Positions 30,789 through 42,239 of a stretch of DNA of 64,000 nucleotides are shown here, piece after piece. How positions within the stretch are numbered: the first letter of the stretch is position 1; the number at the start of each line of letters is the position of its first letter. Location of the stretch: NCBI GenBank assembly GCA_963575745.1, contig CAUYUJ010018564.1:40001-104000 (forward strand). The letters are read 5' to 3'. A program made the translations under genes and the position numbers. A model generated the notes under the pieces. That model searched no databases. It had not been told where the DNA came from and saw only the letters and a list, made by a program, of their open reading frames with translations. This stretch comes from Prorocentrum cordatum (taxonomy: Eukaryota; Sar; Dinophyceae; Prorocentrales; Prorocentraceae).

Positions 30789-31284
30789 GTGAGCGGGGTG
30801 AACTCAGATATCCGACGGTGTGACTTTTCCCCACCCTTGCATCTTTCCTGGACTTCGGCCCCTGGGGCCGGCGAGATCTGGCCCCGGGGCCATCAGAGAT
30901 TGATCAGGGAGGCAGAGCCCCCCCCCTCTGGGAAGGGGTCTGGAGCTTTGGGGCCGCGAGCTGAAAACATCACATGGTCGGATTTCTGGGGACGGCTCCT
31001 CCTGCTCCTGCACCTAGCTCCTCGTTCCCGTCGCGGGGTGAGGTCGGGGGCCTCGTTGGAGCGGGTCAGGCTAAGGGGGGAATGCATCGGCCCTCAATCG
31101 TTCACTGATCGCCGAATGACAGGGGCATGTCAGCTCACCCCGCCAGGGAACGTTCGGATTCGCTGCCCCGAACCCGTCGCAGATCTATCGGCGAAGTACC
31201 GCCGACTCCAGGTCGATGGTTCCCCCCGTGAGACGGTCCTCCCCATCCCTATCGCTCCCCCTCTCATGAATGGCTCTTCCTGCT
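30789..31284. other. No gene recognised
   Basis: Overlapping frames on both strands, no domain; no similarity to the named repeat families noted. Confidence 0.4.
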
Positions 31285-31690
31285 TCTCCTCCTCCTCCTC
31301 CTCCTCCTCCTTCTTCTTCGTCTCTTCCTCCTCTTCCTCCTCCTCCTCCTCCTCCTCCTCCTCCTCTTCCTCCTCCTCCTCCTCCTCCTCCTCCTCCTCC
31401 TCCTCCTCCTCATGCTCCTCATGCTCCTCCTCCGTCCTCCTCCGCCCTCCTCCTCCTCCTCCTTCTCCTCCTCCTCCTCCTCCTCCTCCTCCTCCTCCTC
31501 CTCCTCCTCCTCCTCCACCTCCTCATGCTCCTCCGTCCTCCTCCGTCCTCCTCCTCCTCCTCCTCCTCCTCCTCCTCCCCTCCTCTCTCCTCCTCCCTCC
31601 TCCTCCTCCTCCTCCTCCTCCTCCTCCTCCTCCGTCCTCCTCCGTCCTCCTCCTCCTCCTCCTCCTCCTCCTCCTCCCCCTCCTCCTCCT
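31285..31690 (+). repeat. CCT microsatellite, ~405 bp
   Basis: Interrupted by TTC, CAT and CGT triplets; some 'tcctccgtcctcc' units are themselves repeated. Confidence 0.95.
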
Positions 31691-32900
31691 GCCACTGCGG
31701 CCACTTGGGCGTGGCCAGCCCTTGAACCTTGAATCCCGAAACCCTCCCCACTCTTCCCTCCTCGCCCTTCTCTGTAGCTTCTTGTGTGAAATTTCGGCTC
31801 CCAGATGCCATTTACCAGCCCTCTGGGGCAAGCAGCGCAGGATGAACAACCAGTCCACGGGAAGGCGTCGGGACCGTGCCAGGACCAAGTTTTGAACACG
31901 AGGCCGGGGGCCTGCGACCCCCCTCAGATTTCGCTGTCGTCTTTACAAAGGTTGCGTTCGTTCGGGGACGTCCTTGGCGTCTGAGGCGAGGCCTCCGTGG
32001 AGGCTTCCAGGGACCTCTGGAGCATTCCCGGGGGGCCCCGCGCCGCAAGTCCGCGAGCATTCTTTTTTGGTCGGCGGCCGCGCGACTACGGTCTGGCGGC
32101 AACAAGCGTGTCCGGGACGGCGGTACAGGCTAATTGCACACAAGGTGCGGTGCACGTGCATTGAGCAAAATGCTCCACATTCGCAGTGACGCACCTAGGC
32201 GCCGCCCGGTCCAAAAGAACGAGCGCACAGTGGTGCGGGTGCTACGGAACGTCGCCCTTGCGGCGCCAAGCTCCGAGCATCACCCCAGACAAACAACTGG
32301 CACCAGCCCGGGGAATCGGCTGCTGGTGGTGGAAAACGGGCCGTCGGCGCTGAAGGCTGGACCACTCAGCGCGCAGCCAACGAACGCCACTACAGAGCTG
32401 TTGGGGCTGGCGGCGGCCGACGGACGAGTCGGTACTGGTGGAAAAGGGGAGGCGCGGAGAAACGCGGGCGAGGCATCACTCTGGCAGGGCATCCGTCACA
32501 GTCACCCTCACCTCGGGGGACACCGCCGTCCTTCCGAAGTCACAGTGCCGACCGGCTGTGGGAGGGCTCCTGCAGCCCGCAGAGTGCGACTTGGCGTGGA
32601 GAGGGGGGGTGCAGCTAACCGCCGCAAGAGATACGTAACTGGATGGCAGCTGCACGCCGAGAGCGTATACACGTGTGGGGGGTGCAGCTAACCGCCGCAT
32701 TAGGCACGTAGAAAGAAGGGGGGTGGCCGAACGGTGCCGGTGCAGCCCGGGCTGGAGTGTGCCAGCGTCGGAAGCGCCACTTGGAAGGCCATGTTGCGCA
32801 GCATTACGCAACACAGCTGAAGTTGCACCTGTCAAAAAAAAACGCTGAGCGGCGAGCAGCCCGCGAGCACTCCCGGAGCGTTCAGATTCCGGTGCGTGTG
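31691..32900. other. No gene recognised; one short duplication
   Basis: 'ggggtgcagctaaccgccgca' occurs at about 32608 and again at about 32679. Open frames here have no domain. A minus-strand and a plus-strand reading are equally plausible. Confidence 0.4.
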
Positions 32901-32904
32901 GTGA

Positions 32905-33600
32905 GCGGCGCCCAGGAATTAGGAATCAAGGAGGAGTCAAGGGTCGCCATCCTCACGCTGGGGCCACGGGGAGGATGGGTCCCCATGGCGAGCGGCGCCC
33001 AGGAATCAGGAATCAGTGAGGAGCCAAGGGTCGCCATCCCCGCGCTGGGGCCACGGGGGAGGGTGGGTACGAGTGGCGAACGGCGCCCAGGAATTAGGAA
33101 TCAAGTCAGGGTCGCCTTCCCAGCGCTGGGGCCACGGGGAGGGCGTGTCCCCATGGCGAGCGGCGCCCAGGAATGAGGAATCAATAAGAAGCCAAGGCTG
33201 CCAAGGCTGCCAAGGCTCGCCATCCCCGCGCTGGGGCCACGGGGCAGGGTGGGTCCCCGTGGCCAGCGTCGCTTAGGAATTAGAAATCAAGGAGGAGTCA
33301 AGGGTCGCCATCCCCGCGCTGGGGCCACGTGGGCGGGGGGTCCCAGTGGCAAGCGGCGCCCAGGAATTAGCAATCAAGGAGGAGTCAAGGGTCGCCATTG
33401 CCGCGCTGGGGTCACGGAGGTGGGGGGTCCCCGTGGCGAGCGGCGCCCAGGAATCAAGAATCAGTGAGGAGCCAAGGGTCGCCATCCCCGCGCGGGCGCC
33501 ACTGGGAGGTTGGGTCCCCGTGGCGAGCGGCGCCCAGGAATCAGGAAACAAGGAGGACTGACTCATTGGTCGCCACCCCCGCGCTGGGGACACGGGGAGG
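32905..33600 (+). repeat. ~87-bp minisatellite, about 8 units
   Basis: The core 'cggcgcccaggaat' recurs at about 32906, 32993, 33081, 33161, 33267, 33354, 33441 and 33528. Most spacings are 86-88 bp (29 codons); one unit is 80 and one 106 bp, which breaks the frame. Units encode GAQELGIKEESRVAI-type repeats. Confidence 0.92.
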
Positions 33601-34580
33601 GTGGGCATCCGCCACGCCCACCAGCCAGCGCGCCCCCTCCGCCCCGACCTTTTTCACTTCGGCACGGCACCCGCCCCATCCCACGCGCCCTTAGCCGCAT
33701 CCCCCCACCCACCAGCCAGCGCGCCCCCTCCGCCCCGACTTTTTTCTTTGGGCACGGCCCCCCCCCCCCCCACCCACCCGCACCACCATCCCCCACCCAC
33801 CAGCCAGCGCGCCCCCTCCGCCCCGACCCTTTTGATTTCGGCACGGTCCCCCCGATCCAGCGCGCCCCCTCCGCATCCCCCCCCCGCCCACCGACCAGCG
33901 CGCCCCCTCCGCACCGACCCTTTTATTTCGGCACAGTACTCCCCCCTCATCCCGCGCGGCGCTCCCCCCCGCATCCCCCCGACCCACCAGCCAGCGCGCC
34001 CCCCCCGCCCCGACCTATTTGTTTCGGCGCGGCCCCCCCCATCCCGCGCGCCCCCCCTCCGCGTCCCCCCACCCACCGACCAGCTCGCCCACTCCGCCCC
34101 GACCCTTTTATTTCGCCACGGCTGCTCCCCCTTCCCGCGCGCCCCCTCCGCATCCTCCCACACACCAGCCATCGCGCTCCCTCCGCCCCGACCTTTTTAT
34201 TTTGGCACGCTCCCCCTCCGCGCACCCACACCACCACACCACCATCCACCCACCCACCAGCCAGCGCGCCCCCTCCGCATCCCCCTCACCCACCAGCCAG
34301 CGCGCCCCCTCCGCCCTCTTATTTCGGCACGGCACCCTCCCCACCTATCCCGCGCGCCCCCTCAGGACCCCCCCCACCCACCACAGCGCGCCCCCTCCGC
34401 CCCGACCCTTCTTTTTTCGGCACGGCACCCGCCCCATCCCACGCGCCCCCGCTTGATCTTGTCCGTGCCCCCCCCCCAAAAAAAAAAAAAAAATCCACGC
34501 GCCCCCCCTCCGCATCCCCCACCCACCAGCCCGCATCCCCCGACCCACCAGCCAGCGCGCCCCCTCCGCCCCAACCCCCT
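33601..34580 (+). repeat. ~90-bp C-rich minisatellite, about 11 units
   Basis: Core 'caccagccagcgcgccccctccgccccgacc' followed by 'tttcggcacgg'; spacing varies from about 86 to 94 bp, not a multiple of three. Begins directly where the 87-bp array ends. Confidence 0.9.
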
Positions 34581-34860
34581 CTCGCCCTGGACCCTCCATT
34601 TTCGCTCGTCGTCGTACCCCTGACCCCAGCCTCCTCCCTTGGCCCTGGCCCCAGCCCCCCTCGCGCTGGACCCTTTAGTTTCGTTCGTCGTCGTCCCCCT
34701 GGTCATGGTGTTGGCCCTGGAGCCAGCCTCCCCCCCTGAACCTGGCCCCAGCCCCCCTCGCCCCCCTGGTCCTGCACTACCCCCCTGGTCCTGGCCCCAG
34801 CCCCCCTCGCCCCGCTGGCCCTGTTCCTGGACCCGGCCTTCCCCCCTGGCCCACCCTGGA
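34581..34860 (+). repeat. Short C-rich repeats
   Basis: Repeated 'ccctggccccagcccccctcgc' blocks. Confidence 0.75.
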
Positions 34861-34967
34861 AAAATCTACCGCGCTTCAGCTGTCAAACAAACTCATTCGA
34901 GCAGGTCCCAATCGACAACCGCTGTTTCAGCACCGTGCCGCCCTGGCCCCACCTGTCCCTCCTCTTC

Positions 34968-35075
34968 TTCCTCCTCCTCCTCATCCTCCTCCTCCTCGTC
35001 CTCCTCCTCCTCCTCGTCCTCCTCCTGGTCTCCTCGATCCCCCACCTGCGCCTCCTCCTTCTCTCCTCGAGTGTG
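34968..35075 (+). repeat. CCT microsatellite
   Basis: About 105 bp with CAT and CGT interruptions. Confidence 0.9.
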
Positions 35076-35239
35076 AAAGTGCCAGAGCACGCGTGCCGCT
35101 TGTTCTCCTCGGGCGCGTTTTTTGCAAGCCGCAGCGCCTAGCGCCAGAAGGGGCCGAAGCCGCGTAAAACAGCGCCGTGACTTTTTGTTTGGGGGGGGGG
35201 CGCGCCGACGCGCGCCAGAGGGAGAGTGGAGTGGCTCGA

Positions 35240-35345
35240 GGGCGGCAGGCCTACTAAGAAGGTATGCGAGGGGCGGCCCAGAAGCCCCCCTGCCTTCCAG
35301 GAAGCCTTCTCGGAAACCTCCGGCCCCTCCTGAGAAGCGCTCCGC
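35240..35345 (+). repeat. Dispersed repeat H, copy 2
   Basis: 'aagaaggt...cagaagcccccctgccttccaggaagccttctcggaa' resembles the other H copies. Confidence 0.45.
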
Positions 35346-35860
35346 CGTCATTGAAGGCCGCCTAGCTCGATCCAGCCACGCCCCGGCGTGCCGCCAGGGG
35401 CCGAATGCTCGCGGGAACGGCGCCACCGTGGTCCTCGTCGCGACGCCAGTCCCTGGACCTCCGAGGCCCTAGCTCTGCACAGTGCGGGCCGGACCTCTCG
35501 ACAACTTCCTGGCTTCGCACGCCAGGTCGACCGTGGATTGCCCGGGGCCCTGACGACATCATGGCGCCAACATCGCAGAGCGGATTTCACTCGGGAAGCA
35601 ATGGGATGGGCCCGGATTGATTGTCTTGGAGAACGTCGTTCCGGATTTCGAAGTTGATTTCGGGCGGATCTATTTTGGCCAGGGGTGAAGATTACAACAG
35701 ATCCACGTGGAATTTACTTCGTTTTTCGCTCGTCGTTTCGGCGTTTTGCATTGACGGAAATCCACGTGAAAATCCACTGCAGCACGTTTGCAAGGTCGGT
35801 GCAGGGAAAGACGGCCTCCGTGGGGCAGACAGGACGCAAGCAAACAACACGCAGAAAATG

Positions 35861-35993
35861 GTGGAGTTCCGCGCGGATCTCTTGGATTGGCGCTGGGCCC
35901 CCTCCCTGGCGCGCCAGGGGCGGCCCCGGAGTCGCCGCCAGGGTGTTCCAGCGCAGATCCAAGAACTCCGCGCGGAGCTCCGAACGTTTATGT
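35861..35993 (+). mobile_element. Foldback element E, copy 3
   Basis: Arms GGAGTTCCGCGCGGATCTCT and AGAACTCCGCGCGGAGCTCC enclose 'ggcgctgggccccctccctggcgcgcc'. Confidence 0.65.
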
Positions 35994-36039
35994 CAACCGT
36001 GTTTCCCTTCTTCTCGGCGGCGGGCGAGGGGGGAGAGTG

Positions 36040-36160
36040 AGAAGGAAAGGGCCTTCTCAGAGACCGGCGGGGTCCCTCAGAAAGCCTCGCGCCCTCTGAG
36101 AGAGGCTTCCCGCGTCTCCCGGGGGAGGCTCGGAGAACTTCTCAGAGGGCCAGGGGGCTT
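36040..36160 (+). repeat. Dispersed repeat H, copy 3
   Basis: Contains 'gggccttctcagagaccgg' and 'aacttctcagagggcc'; closest to the copy at 45650-45780. Confidence 0.55.
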
Positions 36161-36409
36161 CCGCGCCACCCCTCGCTCGCCGCCGATCTTCGATCGGCGA
36201 AGCGGCCTCGGCGTCTCGCTTCTGCTCGAGGCTCTGGGCCGCCTGCTTCGGCCCCCCCGCAGCCACTTCGGCCCCAGCGGCGTGCTTCGGCCCAGGGGGG
36301 CCGCCCCTTCGCGGGCCGGCCGGCGCCGCGGGGGCCGCGCCCGCATGGCTTTCGGGGTGCCACGCTGCGCCTCGCCGCGGCGGCCGCATCGGGCTGAGCG
36401 AAGGCGACG

Positions 36410-36414
<5 letters not shown>

Positions 36415-36454
<40 letters not shown>

Positions 36455-36492
36455 AGCGGCGGCGGCGGCGACGACAGCGGCGGCGGCGGCGA

Positions 36493-36536
<44 letters not shown>

Positions 36537-36559
36537 TTGGTGGCCTCGGCGGCAGCGGC

Positions 36560-36602
<43 letters not shown>

Positions 36603-36700
36603 ACGACGCAAGGACACGACGCGAGGGCACGCGGGCGACAACGGGGACGACGACGCCGACGGCGGCGGCCGCGGCGGCAACGACGAGGGCGGGCCTCCGG
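36415..36700 (+). repeat. (GAC)n and (GGC)n microsatellites
   Basis: (GAC)n at 36415-36450, then GGC/GAC blocks to about 36600 and shorter ones to 36700. Confidence 0.93.
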
Positions 36701-37630
36701 CGTCGCGAGGCTTGCCCGGGTCTCCAGGGCATTGGCCCTTACAGTCGGTCCGTGCACCAAGTAAGGAAGCAGCCTTCCAGCAGGTGCCCCCACGGAAGGG
36801 TCGCATCCCACGATGGCCCCGTGGGGGACCCACAGAAGCCTCGGGACACCTTCAGTCCAGGGGTCAGCGGAGAACGTGCTCCTAGACGTCATATTGCAAC
36901 ATTGGTTTCGTATGCGCCAATTGTATTCAGGGCTGGCGGTGCTTCGTCGATTTCGGTTTCTGGGCCACAAGATCCTGGACGAAAAAGTACCCCCGCGGAG
37001 GGATCGAGACCTCCTGGGGCCGCGGATCCGAAAGAATCGTATCGTCGGATGTCCAGGTTTGGAAGTTTGTCAGGGGGAGCCAATCGCATCCGCCGAGATT
37101 TGGGCGGCGCCCGCAAAAAACAAGAGGCGGTACACTGGCGGCCTCCAGAGGCCGATTCCCGACCCTGGGACTGTCAAGAAAGGATCCAGACTGAGAAGCC
37201 GCTCTTCGGGGAGGGGTCGACGCCCCAGGGGCCCACATCGCGAGAACCATGCATCCAAGAACAGACGTGCCCCAGAAAGCTGTCGTTGGGGCCAACCCTT
37301 GGATGCCCAGCGGTCATGTCTTCGCGCACGCTGTGGCTAGAACGGTGGCCCTTGTGGGGGTACGTCACCCTTAGGAGATACTGGGCCCTCCCGAAGTGCG
37401 GGATGTTGATGTGCTGCTCTTGTCCACAGAGGGCAGCTATATATATATATATAGACACACACACACGCACATGTAAACATATATACATCGAGGACGCCGG
37501 CGGCGCATCACCGGCCGCTCCCTGGGAGTTTTTCGAAGAGGTGCGCAGCATCGAAAGTCGTGACGCGGCGCGTATGCCAGCTATCAAATAGCCGTCGCCC
37601 CATCCCGCCACCGTGCTTGGGTTTTGGGTC
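36701..37630. other. No gene recognised
   Basis: The longest open frame (36752-37591) crosses a short (TA)n/(CA)n stretch at 37438-37465 and has no domain, so it is not called. Confidence 0.4.
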
Positions 37631-37639
37631 GGACGGAGT

Positions 37640-40010
37640 CCTCATGGACGCTTCCTGGGGTCTCTCGAGAGGGCTCTCGGAGGCTTCTGCGGGGCAGTTT
37701 AGGGGCCTCTTGGGGGCGTCCCAGGGGCTTCTTGGAGACCTCTTGAGGCCCTCTTGGGGCCTCTTGGGGCTCTCTTGGGGTTTGTTGGGGGCCTCCAGGG
37801 GGCCTCTTAGGGTCTCCTGGGGGCCTCTCGAGCCGAAAGCTCGACATGTTCATTCGGGTACCCCTTCTGGGCCTCCTCTTGGGGCCATCCTGGGACCTCT
37901 CTTGGGCCGTCCCGGGGGCCTCTTGGGCGGTCTTGGGGCCCTCTTGGGCCGTCTTGGGGCCGTCTTGGGGGCCTGTTGGGCCGTCCTGGGGCGATCTGGG
38001 GGGCCTCTTGGGCCGTCGTGGAGCGTGGGTAAGCCGAAATGGCGTGAACGTGTAAATCCTTCAAAAACCATTGAAAAATCCATGATTTTTGCTTCTCGGG
38101 GCTGTCTTGGGGGTGCTCTTGGAGCCCTCTTGGGCCGTCTTGGAGGCGTCTTGGGCCGTCTGGAGGCCATCTTAGGCGTCTTGGAGCGATCTGGAACCGT
38201 CTGGAGGCTCGCTTGGGCCGTCTTGGGGCTCTCTTGGCCCGTTTTAGGGCGCTCTTGAATCGCCCCCGGGCGCCGGAACTGTTCAGGGAGGGGGGGTCCG
38301 CCGGCAGAGTGGGGCCCCCTCGGAGGGACTTTCAGGAGGGCTTTGACCAGCCACTGGCGAAGGAAGGGGAAAGATAGTGCCGAACACTTTGTCAGAGAGG
38401 TCTCGCACGGCCCAACCCGCAGGGCGGGAGCGGAGGGGAACCTCTTGGGGCGTTCCGGGGGGTTCTGGGAGGCTTCGTCGTGGGGGCCTCTGAGGATGTC
38501 GAGGGAGGGCTCTCGGGGGGCGTCTGCGGGGCAGTGTGCGGGCCTCTTGGGGGCCTCCTGGGGGCTTCTTGGGGACCTCTTGGAGCTCTCTTGGGGCCTC
38601 TTGGGAGCTTCCTGGGAGCCCCTGAGGCCCTCCTGAAGGCTTTTTGGGACTTGAAAGTCGGAATGTCCGTTGAGGTTCCCCCTCTGGGCCCTCTGTTGGA
38701 ACCGTCCTGGGGCCCTCGTGGGCCGTCCCGGGGGCCTCTTGGGCTGTCTTGGTGCCCTCTTGGGCCGTCCTGGACCTCTCTTGGGGGGCTCTTCGGCCGT
38801 CTTAGGGCGGTCTTGGGGGCCTCGTGCGCCGTCTTGGAGCGTCTGGAAGCCCAAATTGCGGGAAGCCGAAAAACTTAAAAACAAAAAAAAACAAAAAAAA
38901 CATCGAAAAATGAATGAAATTTACATCTTGTGGCCCTGTCAGGGGTGCTGTCGGAGCCCTCTTGCGGCGTCTTGGAGGCGTCTTGGGCCGTCTGGAGACC
39001 ATATTTAGCGTCTGGGAGCGATCTGGAGCCGTCTGGAGGCTCGCTTGGGCCGTCTTGAGGCTCTCTTGGCCCGTTTTAGGGCGCTCTTGAATCGCCCCCG
39101 GGCGCCGGAACTGTTCAGGGAGGGGGGGTCCGCCGGCAGAGTGGGGCCCCCCCCCCTCGGAGGGACTTTCAGGAGGGCTTTGACCAGCCACTGGCGAAGG
39201 AAGGGGAAAGATAGTGCCGAACACTTTGGCAGAGAGGTCTCGCACGGCCCAACCCGCCGGGCGGGAGCGGCCGGATATATAAGGGTTTCGCCCTCTGCCG
39301 CCGGCCCCCCTATTACTAGTGCGTGCGGCTGCGTGAATAGCGAAGTGGGTGCTTCTCGTGGCAGGATTCTCAGCAGCGTCTGCGGGTCATTGACAGAGCT
39401 TCTTGTAAGCCGTGTTGGAGCCTCTTGGGCTGGGGGGTCTCCTTGGGGCCTCTTGGGAGCCTCTTGGGGGCCTCTTGGGGCCTCTTGGGACCTTCTTGGG
39501 GCCTTCTGGGGCCCTCTCGGGGCGGAAAGGTCGAGTTCTCGGTTCGTGGACTCTCTACTGGGCCTCTCGGGACCGTCTTAGGGTCCTCTTGGGCCCTGTG
39601 GGGCGCCTCTTGGACCGTCTTGGGGCCCTCTTCGGCCGTCTTGGGGCCGTCTTGGAGGCCTCTTGGGCCATTATGGGAGCCTCTAGGGCCGTCATGGGGC
39701 GATCTCGGGAACCTCTTGGTCTGTCTCGGAGCGTAGGAAAGCCGAAAAGGCGAGAAGGCCAAAAACCTTCAAAACGTTCGGACAAAATCTTTGATGTTTG
39801 CTTTGTGGGGCCCTCTTGGAAGGCCTCTTTGAGGCCTCTTGGGCCGTCTTGGCAGCATCTTGGGCTGTCATGGGGCCATCGTGGAACATCTTGGGGCCAT
39901 CTCGGGTCGTCTTGGGTTCCTGAGGCTCTATTCGGAGCCTCTTTGGTCAATCTTGGAGGCCTCTCAGGCCGGTCTGGCCGCGCGGTGGCGTCACCATGAG
40001 AATCTTGGGG
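37640..40010 (+). repeat. Repeat L: tandem ~830-bp units built of CTTGGGGCC-type motifs
   Basis: Three consecutive units (about 37640, 38450 and 39400). Each is made of degenerate 'gcctcttggggccgtcttgg' motifs with an A-rich patch ('ccttcaaaa...'). 38252-38432 and 39088-39272 are nearly identical, 836 bp apart. The long Gly/Leu/Trp frames (GASWGLLGASW) follow from the motif and are not genes. Confidence 0.85.
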
Positions 40011-40210
40011 TGGCCCAGAGCAGTCAGGATTTGAGGTTCCCCCCCGCCCGCTGGTTGTTTGGTGGCGCGGCGGGGCCCCCTAGCAGACAGTAAACAGGAG
40101 GCAGAAAACATGACTGGAGGGAAGAAAGGCCAAACAACAAATGACAACACATAACACATGACAGCAGACCGCACACACCTTCGCAGCCTTGCACCCCGGG
40201 AGTGGGCCGG

Positions 40211-40212
<2 letters not shown>

Positions 40213-40270
<58 letters not shown>

Positions 40271-40280
40271 TTAAAAAAAA
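40213..40280 (+). repeat. (TA)n tract ending in T6 and A9
   Basis: About 53 bp of TATA followed by 'ttttttaaaaaaaaa', directly touching the spliced-leader relic. Confidence 0.95.
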
Positions 40281-40302
40281 ACCGTATCCATTTTGGCTCA
40301 AG
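40281..40302 (+). other. Relict dinoflagellate spliced leader (22 nt, one mismatch)
   Basis: ACCGTAT followed by CCATTTTGGCTCAAG; position 7 is T where the leader has G. No splice donor follows. It marks the 5' end of a reinserted trans-spliced cDNA. Confidence 0.88.
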
Positions 40303-40474
40303 TGGGGCCGGCCCCTAGCGCCCCGCGCACAGGGCGCATTCCGGCCTGGCGTGCTCTCTCAGTCTCGGCCGCCATCCTGGTCCGCGGACTGGCTTGCGCG
40401 CGTGCTGCTCCTGGCGAGGCTGGCGCGAGGGCGCCGGCATCGCATGTCTGGCAGCCTCTCCGGCGTGTGCTGCC

Positions 40475-41845
40475 ATGGCCTCCGGCGGCCGTGCGCCTGC
40501 CGCTGGTGATGGAGCTGCGATGGAGCCGCAGCACATGGCCGTCGGCAGCGCGAACACGGCGGGCATCGCTGCTGCCCCGCCGGACAGGCCTGCGCCGCTG
40601 CCGGACGCAGAGTCGCCGCACGAGGCATCGCCATCGTCCGCTGCGGATGGCCGCCATGCGCTGCAACGAGTGGTGGCTACGCTCACGGACCCTGCCACCG
40701 GAGTCCGTCTCGACATCTACGACGACAGCACCGCCACTAACATCGCGCGCGTGCTCATCTATGCCGCCAAGGCTCATGTCCGGGCAGCTGCTGCAGCTGC
40801 CCCTGGTGAACACGAGTCGCTCCTGAAGGCCTTCGCGCTCCCGCTCTCCAAGGCTGGGGCCGACAACGGGGATGAGGCTGCCAAGTGCCTTCCCGACGCC
40901 GAGGTCAGCCAGAGCCTCATCAGCGCCGAGTCTGACATCCATGCCGTCGAGCGAGGTGCGACCGCCATCCTCCTCAGCGCCGCGGCCCACAGGCGCGCTG
41001 AGGACAACGCGTCTCTCCACACCGAGGCCGACGAGGCCGGGCCCGGCGTCGCTTCTGGCACCCCCTTCGGACCGCTTCCGGGGAGCTCGGGAATCGAAGC
41101 CCCCTCCTCGCAGTATGAGGCCGTTCGGAGCCCGGGAGTTGGGGCCGGTACTATCGCTCACGAGGCAGGTGCCGATAGTCTGATCTTCACGCCCCAGCGT
41201 GCAGACGGCAGACCAGAGCATGGAGCAACCTCTGTCACGCCTGGCCTCTCCAGCCAGGTGCCGACACGATCAGATGCGGCTAACATCTTCGACGAAGTTC
41301 ACCTTGCCACGCCGCTCGCAGCTAAACGAGACCCCCATGATCCCGGAAGCTCCAGTGACGCCTCCGCCGAGGCCCTTGCCGATGAGAAGACGAACGAGTC
41401 CGACAAGATGAGCCTCCCAAAGGTGCCAGAGTTCCCTTCCGCAGCGCTGAAGTCAGAACTCGTGGGCGCCGAGGGTAATCTGGACAGCAACGCTGATCCC
41501 AGGGACATCGTTGATGACCATCCTGTGTTCCAATCCGTGAGTGGAATGCAGGCAGATCTGATCGGACAGACAAGCACCAGCATGCCATTATTTGTAGGTG
41601 CGCATGGAGTGCCATTGAAGCTAATAGTAAAGGCTATGCACTCCGTCAAATACATTAAGACCCTCGCAATGAAGGTTGCGAAAATGCATGATCATGACAC
41701 CGCTAAGTGTCAGGTGTCATTTGCTTTTCTGGACGATGCGCACGAGCTTCAGGCGGTAAGCACCCGAGATGATCTTCTGCTCACGTCTGTCCTGAAATCG
41801 TTGCCTAGTGACTCCCTCGTGGTCGCGAGGATTGAGCCTATGTGA
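40475..41845 (+). CDS. Intronless hypothetical protein (456 aa), probable retrogene behind a relict SL
   Basis: The open frame begins at 40394, but I choose the ATG at 40475 because it sits in gccATGg; the 5' UTR from the leader is then 172 nt. The N-terminal half is Ala/Ser/Asp-rich and likely disordered (MASGGRAPAAGDGAAMEPQH). The last ~85 residues look folded: FVGAHGVPLKLIVKAMHSVK, then QVSFAFLDDAHELQAVSTRD and SDSLVVARIEPM, a beta/alpha pattern that could be ubiquitin-like or PB1-like (inference only). There is no intron, frameshift or internal stop, so it may still be functional. (TA)n tracts lie on both sides (40213 and 42078). Confidence 0.72.
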   Translation: MASGGRAPAAGDGAAMEPQHMAVGSANTAGIAAAPPDRPAPLPDAESPHEASPSSAADGRHALQRVVATLTDPATGVRLDIYDDSTATNIARVLIYAAKAHVRAAAAAAPGEHESLLKAFALPLSKAGADNGDEAAKCLPDAEVSQSLISAESDIHAVERGATAILLSAAAHRRAEDNASLHTEADEAGPGVASGTPFGPLPGSSGIEAPSSQYEAVRSPGVGAGTIAHEAGADSLIFTPQRADGRPEHGATSVTPGLSSQVPTRSDAANIFDEVHLATPLAAKRDPHDPGSSSDASAEALADEKTNESDKMSLPKVPEFPSAALKSELVGAEGNLDSNADPRDIVDDHPVFQSVSGMQADLIGQTSTSMPLFVGAHGVPLKLIVKAMHSVKYIKTLAMKVAKMHDHDTAKCQVSFAFLDDAHELQAVSTRDDLLLTSVLKSLPSDSLVVARIEPM

Positions 41846-42077
41846 GAGGCCCTGCCCAGTGATAGAGCCTCGTGGCGGTGTAGCTGCATGTCTTTGCCTG
41901 CTCTGCCCCGCCGACGCTTGACAGCCTTCGTGTCTGGATAGCGTCCTTGTGTTCGTCAGCCGCCTGCCTGGTGAACACTCCAGTGCAACTGAGCCCAGTG
42001 TCTTAGTGCACGCCCATAGTGCCCTCTTGCACTCAAAGCCTAGAGATCCGATGCTTGAGACTACCATTCCTTGTCGA

Positions 42078-42138
<61 letters not shown>

Positions 42139-42140
42139 AT
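42078..42140 (+). repeat. (TA)n microsatellite
   Basis: About 230 bp after the stop codon of the retrogene; matches the motif ahead of its leader. Confidence 0.93.
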
Positions 42141-42239
42141 TCCTCTTCCTATATTTTCACAAGCCCGGGGGGGGGGGAAACCATCCCCCCCCCAAAAAAA
42201 AAATTAGACCCCCGGGATCTGGGGTTCTCGGGCTCCCTT

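Noticed and set aside
32905-34580. CRISPR-like regular array
   Set aside because: Units of 87 and 90 bp are homologous over their whole length, with no repeat/spacer alternation; these are minisatellites, and the genome is eukaryotic.
36752-37591. 279-aa ORF as a gene
   Set aside because: It crosses (TA)n and (CA)n microsatellites, has no domain, and competing frames are open on the other strand.
37560-40000. Gly/Leu/Trp-rich protein with GASWGLLGASW repeats
   Set aside because: Follows from the CTTGGGGCC motif of repeat L; other frames and the minus strand are equally open, and no domain is visible.
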